From assembly GCA_938004235.1 (NCBI GenBank), contig CALKWL010000050.1, positions 1 through 9,137 on the forward strand: a stretch of DNA of 9,137 bases, given 5' to 3'. Of the stretch, positions 6,379 through 9,137 are shown piece after piece. Under the pieces are notes generated by a model that worked only from the letters and a program-made list of their open reading frames with translations, did not search any database and was not told the DNA's origin. Made by a program: the position numbers and the translations under genes. This DNA is from an uncultured Gammaproteobacteria bacterium (GTDB lineage Bacteria; Pseudomonadota; Gammaproteobacteria; Halothiobacillales; Halothiobacillaceae). The stretch's first letter is position 1, and the number at the start of each line of letters is the position of its first letter.

Positions 6379-7400
6379 GGCGCCGCCTCATTCGCTGTTG
6401 CTGCGGGAGCGCTGGTTTGCACGCGGGCAAGGATCTGGAAGGTTTCTTTGCCATTGCGCGGGTCGCGGTTGACGCTGGCTCCAAGGCGCACTTCTTTGAG
6501 TTCAGGGATTTTTTCCAGCAGGCTGACGATAGCAATGGCATTATCGGAAACGCCTTCAAGCGTCAGCTGGTCTTTGCGTAGGCTAAGCTGGCTGATCCAA
6601 GTGTTGTCAGGGATTTGCGCCGAGAGTTGTTCAAGCAGTTGTACAGGGTCTGGATGCTCGTTGCTGAATTTTTGGGCGTTTTCGAGCTGTTGTTGCAAGG
6701 CGCCTAGTTCTTCGCGTTTCTGCAACAGGGGAGCGGCCTCGCGATTAAGTTGGGCAAGGGCGGCCTCATGCACCTGGGCCTGGGCGCGCAGCAGCAGTGT
6801 TGGGCTGATGATCCAGGCGATCAGTACCAGGATGAGCAGGATCATCAGGCTTAAGGTGAGCGGTGAGCGCAGACCCGTGCGAGCGTCGCTGTGGGCGTCG
6901 CCTTGTAGGGAAATCGCGCCGTAGTGGCCGCGCGCAAATAAGGCTAGCTTGGCGTGCGTGATTTGGATCTGTTCAAGCTGACTTTGGCGGGCGAGGGCGA
7001 TTTCGATGCGCAAGGCGCCGTTGGGCAGGCGATGGCTGCGGAAGCCATAACAAGTGTCATCCGCAGGAAAGGGGCTGGCGAATTGCACATCCATGGCAAC
7101 GGCGGCGGCAATGTCGCGCTCGCCAAGCGACGGGAGGGTAAGTTCGCGCAGAAGGATTAGATCGTCGTCAATCAGCAGGCCGCGAAGTGAATCCGGACGG
7201 CTCGTGTTTTGCCATGCGGTCTGCTCGCCGGGCAGGCCGCGATAAGCAAGAAATCCGCCCTGAGCGTTCTGAAAGACCTCGGGGCGAGCCTGGAGTGCGG
7301 CGGGTTTGGGCAGCCGCTCCCAAGCCTCTTGCCAACCGCCGATCCACCAGTCGATCCACGGGATAAGGCGTTGTTGCAGTTCGCTCATGCTCACGTTCAT
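6375..7400 (-). CDS. gspL: Type II secretion system assembly-platform protein L (GspL, PilN-like domain)
   Basis: Bitopic inner-membrane protein that links the cytoplasmic ATPase GspE (outside the window) to the periplasmic platform. The 341-residue product has an N-terminal cytoplasmic part (1-180) containing RELTLPSLGERDIAAAVAMD and SPFPADDTCYGFR, reminiscent of the actin-like GspL/PilM fold. A membrane helix follows at about 181-203, then a coiled coil (205-245) and a PilN-like ferredoxin domain (about 250-325: WISQLSLRKDQLTLEGVSDN). The cytoplasmic part is shorter than that of enteric GspL, which has about 230-240 residues before the helix. The start is the ATG at 7398-7400, overlapping the gspK stop as ATGA; ATGs further upstream lie inside gspK and give a non-conserved basic extension. 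Another ATG four codons downstream (MSEL) is possible. Confidence 0.9.
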   Translation of the reverse strand: MNVSMSELQQRLIPWIDWWIGGWQEAWERLPKPAALQARPEVFQNAQGGFLAYRGLPGEQTAWQNTSRPDSLRGLLIDDDLILLRELTLPSLGERDIAAAVAMDVQFASPFPADDTCYGFRSHRLPNGALRIEIALARQSQLEQIQITHAKLALFARGHYGAISLQGDAHSDARTGLRSPLTLSLMILLILVLIAWIISPTLLLRAQAQVHEAALAQLNREAAPLLQKREELGALQQQLENAQKFSNEHPDPVQLLEQLSAQIPDNTWISQLSLRKDQLTLEGVSDNAIAIVSLLEKIPELKEVRLGASVNRDPRNGKETFQILARVQTSAPAATANEAAP

Positions 7401-8245
7401 TGCACAGTCCCATTTGGTCGCGCGTGCAGTGCGTCCATGGCGTGAGCGCGCCAACCGAGGCGCATGTCAGCATGCGAGGAGAGCCAGAAGCGGCGACTGT
7501 AGCGCTGGCCATTGTTGAGGGTGATGTCAACGTCCAGGCGGTAGCGGCCAGATTGAGTTGTGCTGTGGAAGCTGGTTTGGAGCATGGATGTGTCTGCGGT
7601 GCTGCCCTGGGTGATGCGTGATTCGGCGAAGGCTTGTGCGGCCTCAGTGTTTCCGTGGGCGAGCACGACCAGTACTTCGAGCGGAGCCTGGTGTGCATTG
7701 ACCTTGCCGCCGCTGCCTTCTGCATCCACGGTGATTAAATTTTGCAAGGCATTATAGATGGATTCCGTCATCGAGGGCATTCCGCGCAAATCGCGGATGT
7801 CCCGCAGCACGGGGGGCGGTGCGCCGTTGAACTCAGCGGGGGCAGGCCGTAAGGCGTTTATGAGCAGAGTTCGGCGTTCTTCATCCATTCCGCCGGCCAC
7901 TTGAAATAACTCATCAAGCAGCGCCGGGGGGGCGTTGTTGAGGTCAATCAGACCCACGGCATTGGTCAGGGTCATGTCGATGCGTCCCTGACTCAGGTTG
8001 ATCTGGAAGAATTGTTGATGCGGTTTGTTGCTGATTTGCGGCGGCTGCTTGAGGTAAGCCTGGATATATTCCAGACCGCCGAGTGCCAGTGCATTGGCCT
8101 GGGTTTGCTCGATCTGTGTGGAGGCCATACGTGTTTCGACACGAGCAAACAGGCTGTAGCTGCTGACCATCAGCATAAGGGCGACGAGAATCCAGAGAAC
8201 CGCGATCATCGCTAGGCCGCGTTGCTGGAGCGGGGGCGGGCTCAT
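7397..8245 (-). CDS. gspK: Type II secretion system minor pseudopilin GspK
   Basis: Large minor pseudopilin that caps the pseudopilus tip with GspI and GspJ. The 282-residue product begins with a 10-residue leader ending QQRG, then LAMIAVLWILVAL, the prepilin-peptidase site and hydrophobic helix (11-31). The residue at mature position 5 is Ala instead of the usual Glu, which is characteristic of GspK. Family signatures include GLIDLNNAPPALLDELF (about 98-114) and GKVNAHQAPLEVLVVLA (180-196), both helix-hairpin-type INLNTA segments of GspK. The start is the ATG at 8243-8245, overlapping the gspJ stop as ATGA; starting earlier would add 35 residues before the leader and spoil it. Length is a little below that of E. 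coli GspK (about 330). Confidence 0.93.
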   Translation of the reverse strand: MSPPPLQQRGLAMIAVLWILVALMLMVSSYSLFARVETRMASTQIEQTQANALALGGLEYIQAYLKQPPQISNKPHQQFFQINLSQGRIDMTLTNAVGLIDLNNAPPALLDELFQVAGGMDEERRTLLINALRPAPAEFNGAPPPVLRDIRDLRGMPSMTESIYNALQNLITVDAEGSGGKVNAHQAPLEVLVVLAHGNTEAAQAFAESRITQGSTADTSMLQTSFHSTTQSGRYRLDVDITLNNGQRYSRRFWLSSHADMRLGWRAHAMDALHARPNGTVQ

Positions 8246-8829
8246 GGTTCGAGCCTGACGATCATCGGCGGCCATGCGCCGGATTTCTGGCTGGTAATGT
8301 CCAGACGCACGCGCGAGGGTAGAAGCGTGCCGTCCCACTGATCGGTCCACTCGCCGGTTTTGGCGTTTTGGTAACTGAGGGCGAAACCGGTCAGGTCGTC
8401 AATGATCTGGATGGGGGCGAGCGAAGGCGGCGGCTCGCTTTGTTCGCCACTTTTTGTTTCGATCCAGGGCGTCAGGGTCAGCAGAAGCTCGGTGTCTTGC
8501 GGTTCGAGATGCCAATGGTACAGCCCGCCTGTGGGTGACGATGCAGGCAGATAGGCCAGCCAGTCGAGGCTTTGATTGCGGCCAACCAGGCTGTGAAAGT
8601 CATTTTGTCCGGGAGGTGGCTCGAAATAGCGCGCCTGCTCGATGGCCTGGCGTAGGGCGAGGCTGACGCGATTCAAGCTGTCTTCGCGTTCGGCGCGCAC
8701 GCTGGCGTGGGCAAAGCCCTGACTTAGGCCGTAGAGCGCGGCGCTGAGGCTGGCGAGAATCAGCGCGGTGAGGGCGAGCGCAATAATCATTTCGACCAGG
8801 GTAAAGCCTTGCGCCTTATTTTTTTTCAT
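8242..8829 (-). CDS. gspJ: Type II secretion system minor pseudopilin GspJ
   Basis: Minor pseudopilin of the tip complex, processed by the prepilin peptidase GspO/PilD. The 195-residue product starts MKKNKAQG followed by FTLVEMIIALALTAL, with cleavage after Gly8, Phe at mature position 1 and the conserved Glu at position 5. The C-terminal half shows the typical GspJ WTDQWDGTLLPSRVRLDI (161-178). The ATG lies inside the end of gspI and has no strong Shine-Dalgarno of its own, so it is probably translated by coupling to gspI. The A8 run right after the start codon encodes Lys-Lys-Asn and also forms the last codons of gspI. Length is typical for the family. Confidence 0.95.
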   Translation of the reverse strand: MKKNKAQGFTLVEMIIALALTALILASLSAALYGLSQGFAHASVRAEREDSLNRVSLALRQAIEQARYFEPPPGQNDFHSLVGRNQSLDWLAYLPASSPTGGLYHWHLEPQDTELLLTLTPWIETKSGEQSEPPPSLAPIQIIDDLTGFALSYQNAKTGEWTDQWDGTLLPSRVRLDITSQKSGAWPPMIVRLEP

Positions 8830-9091
8830 CGGGGCGGCTCAGGCTTTGCAGGTGCAATTGGCGCTCTTTGTTGCCTTCTAGCCAGAAGATGTCGAGGTCA
8901 AGTTGCAGCATGGGGATGAAAGGCTGTTCGGCGGGCGGGGGCGGCGGAATCTCGATGGGGGTGATGTGCAGTTGCCAACGGTAGCCATCGTCGAAGCGGC
9001 CTTCGAGTGTTTCCCTGTCGGCGGCAATCCCGGCAGCATTCGCCAGAATGCTTTGCCCATACAGCGTGGCGCGTTCGGCGGCGAGGCTTTG
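8816..9091 (-). CDS. gspI: Type II secretion system minor pseudopilin GspI, C-terminal part
   Basis: An open frame of 91 residues enters from the contig end without a start codon and stops at TAA (8816-8818), 14 nt into gspJ. It has the features of a GspI globular domain: an amphipathic start (QSLAAERATLYGQSILANAA), then DDGYRWQLHITPIEIPPP, LDLDIFWLEG and a final strand RQLHLQSLSRP. About 40 N-terminal residues, including the prepilin leader and hydrophobic helix, are missing because the contig stops at adapter. The assignment rests on this pattern and on its place just before gspJ, where gspI lies in nearly all T2SS operons. The frame also stays open through the adapter, which should not be counted as protein. 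Confidence 0.85.
   Translation of the reverse strand, partial: QSLAAERATLYGQSILANAAGIAADRETLEGRFDDGYRWQLHITPIEIPPPPPAEQPFIPMLQLDLDIFWLEGNKERQLHLQSLSRPDEKK
8819..8826 (-). repeat. A8 homopolymer at the gspI/gspJ overlap
   Basis: Eight A on the coding strand are read as the last two Lys codons plus part of GAA before the TAA of gspI, and as Lys-Lys-Asn at the start of gspJ. Such runs can support transcriptional or ribosomal slippage. A +1 shift here would join the gspI frame to gspJ. Confidence 0.5.
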
Positions 9092-9137
9092 AGATCGGAA
9101 GAGCGTCGTGTAGGGAAAGAGTGTAGATCTCGGTGGT
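9092..9137 (-). other. Illumina P5/TruSeq universal adapter, reverse complement (not genomic)
   Basis: The sequence begins AGATCGGAAGAGCGTCGTGT and is the exact reverse complement of positions 1-46. It is the read-through form of the TruSeq universal adapter. The genuine sequence ends at 9091, inside gspI. Confidence 0.98.

Noticed and set aside
6151..6924. 257-codon plus-strand frame opposite gspM and gspL
   Set aside because: It is a Cys/Ser/Arg-rich shadow translation of two well supported genes.
7401..7454. Longer gspL start giving an 18-residue basic extension
   Set aside because: The extension lies inside gspK and is uncharacteristic of GspL. The ATGA overlap at 7397-7400 fits the other junctions.
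8246..8350. Longer gspK start adding 35 residues
   Set aside because: It would put 45 residues before the prepilin cleavage site. The ATGA start gives a normal 10-residue leader.
47..9091. tRNA, rRNA, CRISPR arrays, insertion sequences, defence or biosynthetic clusters
   Set aside because: None was seen. The genes form a standard secretion operon and two exported-protein genes.
1..9137. Terminal inverted repeats of a transposon or linear plasmid
   Set aside because: The 46-bp repeats are identical to Illumina adapter, and there is no transposase or telomere gene inside.

Overview
The window is an assembled Illumina contig. Both ends still carry sequencing adapter: positions 1-46 match the TruSeq universal (P5) adapter and 9092-9137 are its exact reverse complement. 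Genuine DNA therefore runs from 47 to 9091, and both outermost genes are cut by the contig ends rather than by biology. Every gene I can support is on the minus strand, so transcription runs from high to low coordinates.

Region 2833-9091 is the distal part of a type II secretion system (T2SS) operon, in the order gspI (partial)-J-K-L-M-N-D. Junctions J/K, K/L, L/M and M/N are all 4-nt ATGA overlaps, I/J overlaps by 14 nt, and only gspN-gspD has a gap (60 nt). The genes encode the pseudopilus tip components (I, J, K), the inner-membrane assembly platform (L, M), a GspC-like periplasmic connector (N) and the outer-membrane secretin (D, a predicted lipoprotein). A secretin gene in last place after a GspC-like gspN is the Xanthomonas xps-type layout, also found in Betaproteobacteria, rather than the enteric C-D-E-F... 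layout.

Region 1454-2754 is a separate transcription unit. It has a good sigma70-like promoter, a leader of about 137 nt with inverted repeats, a strong Shine-Dalgarno sequence, a 350-residue exported protein of unknown family, and an intrinsic terminator with a 9-bp stem and a U tract. The protein could be a T2SS substrate or an outer-membrane or surface protein; only its position next to gspD hints at this.

Region 47-1326 encodes a lipoprotein with three Asp-box (BNR) repeats, a sialidase-like beta-propeller. Its C-terminus is missing because the contig ends.

The organism is most likely an environmental betaproteobacterium, or a gammaproteobacterium with a xps-type T2SS. This rests on operon order, the lipoprotein secretin, the GspMb/GspN types and a moderately high GC content judged by eye; genus cannot be determined. 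No RNA gene, mobile element or CRISPR array is visible. I do not see a previously undescribed system. The best leads are the unknown exported protein with its structured leader, the gspLMND order that mirrors pilMNOPQ, and a C9 tract just after the secretin lipobox.
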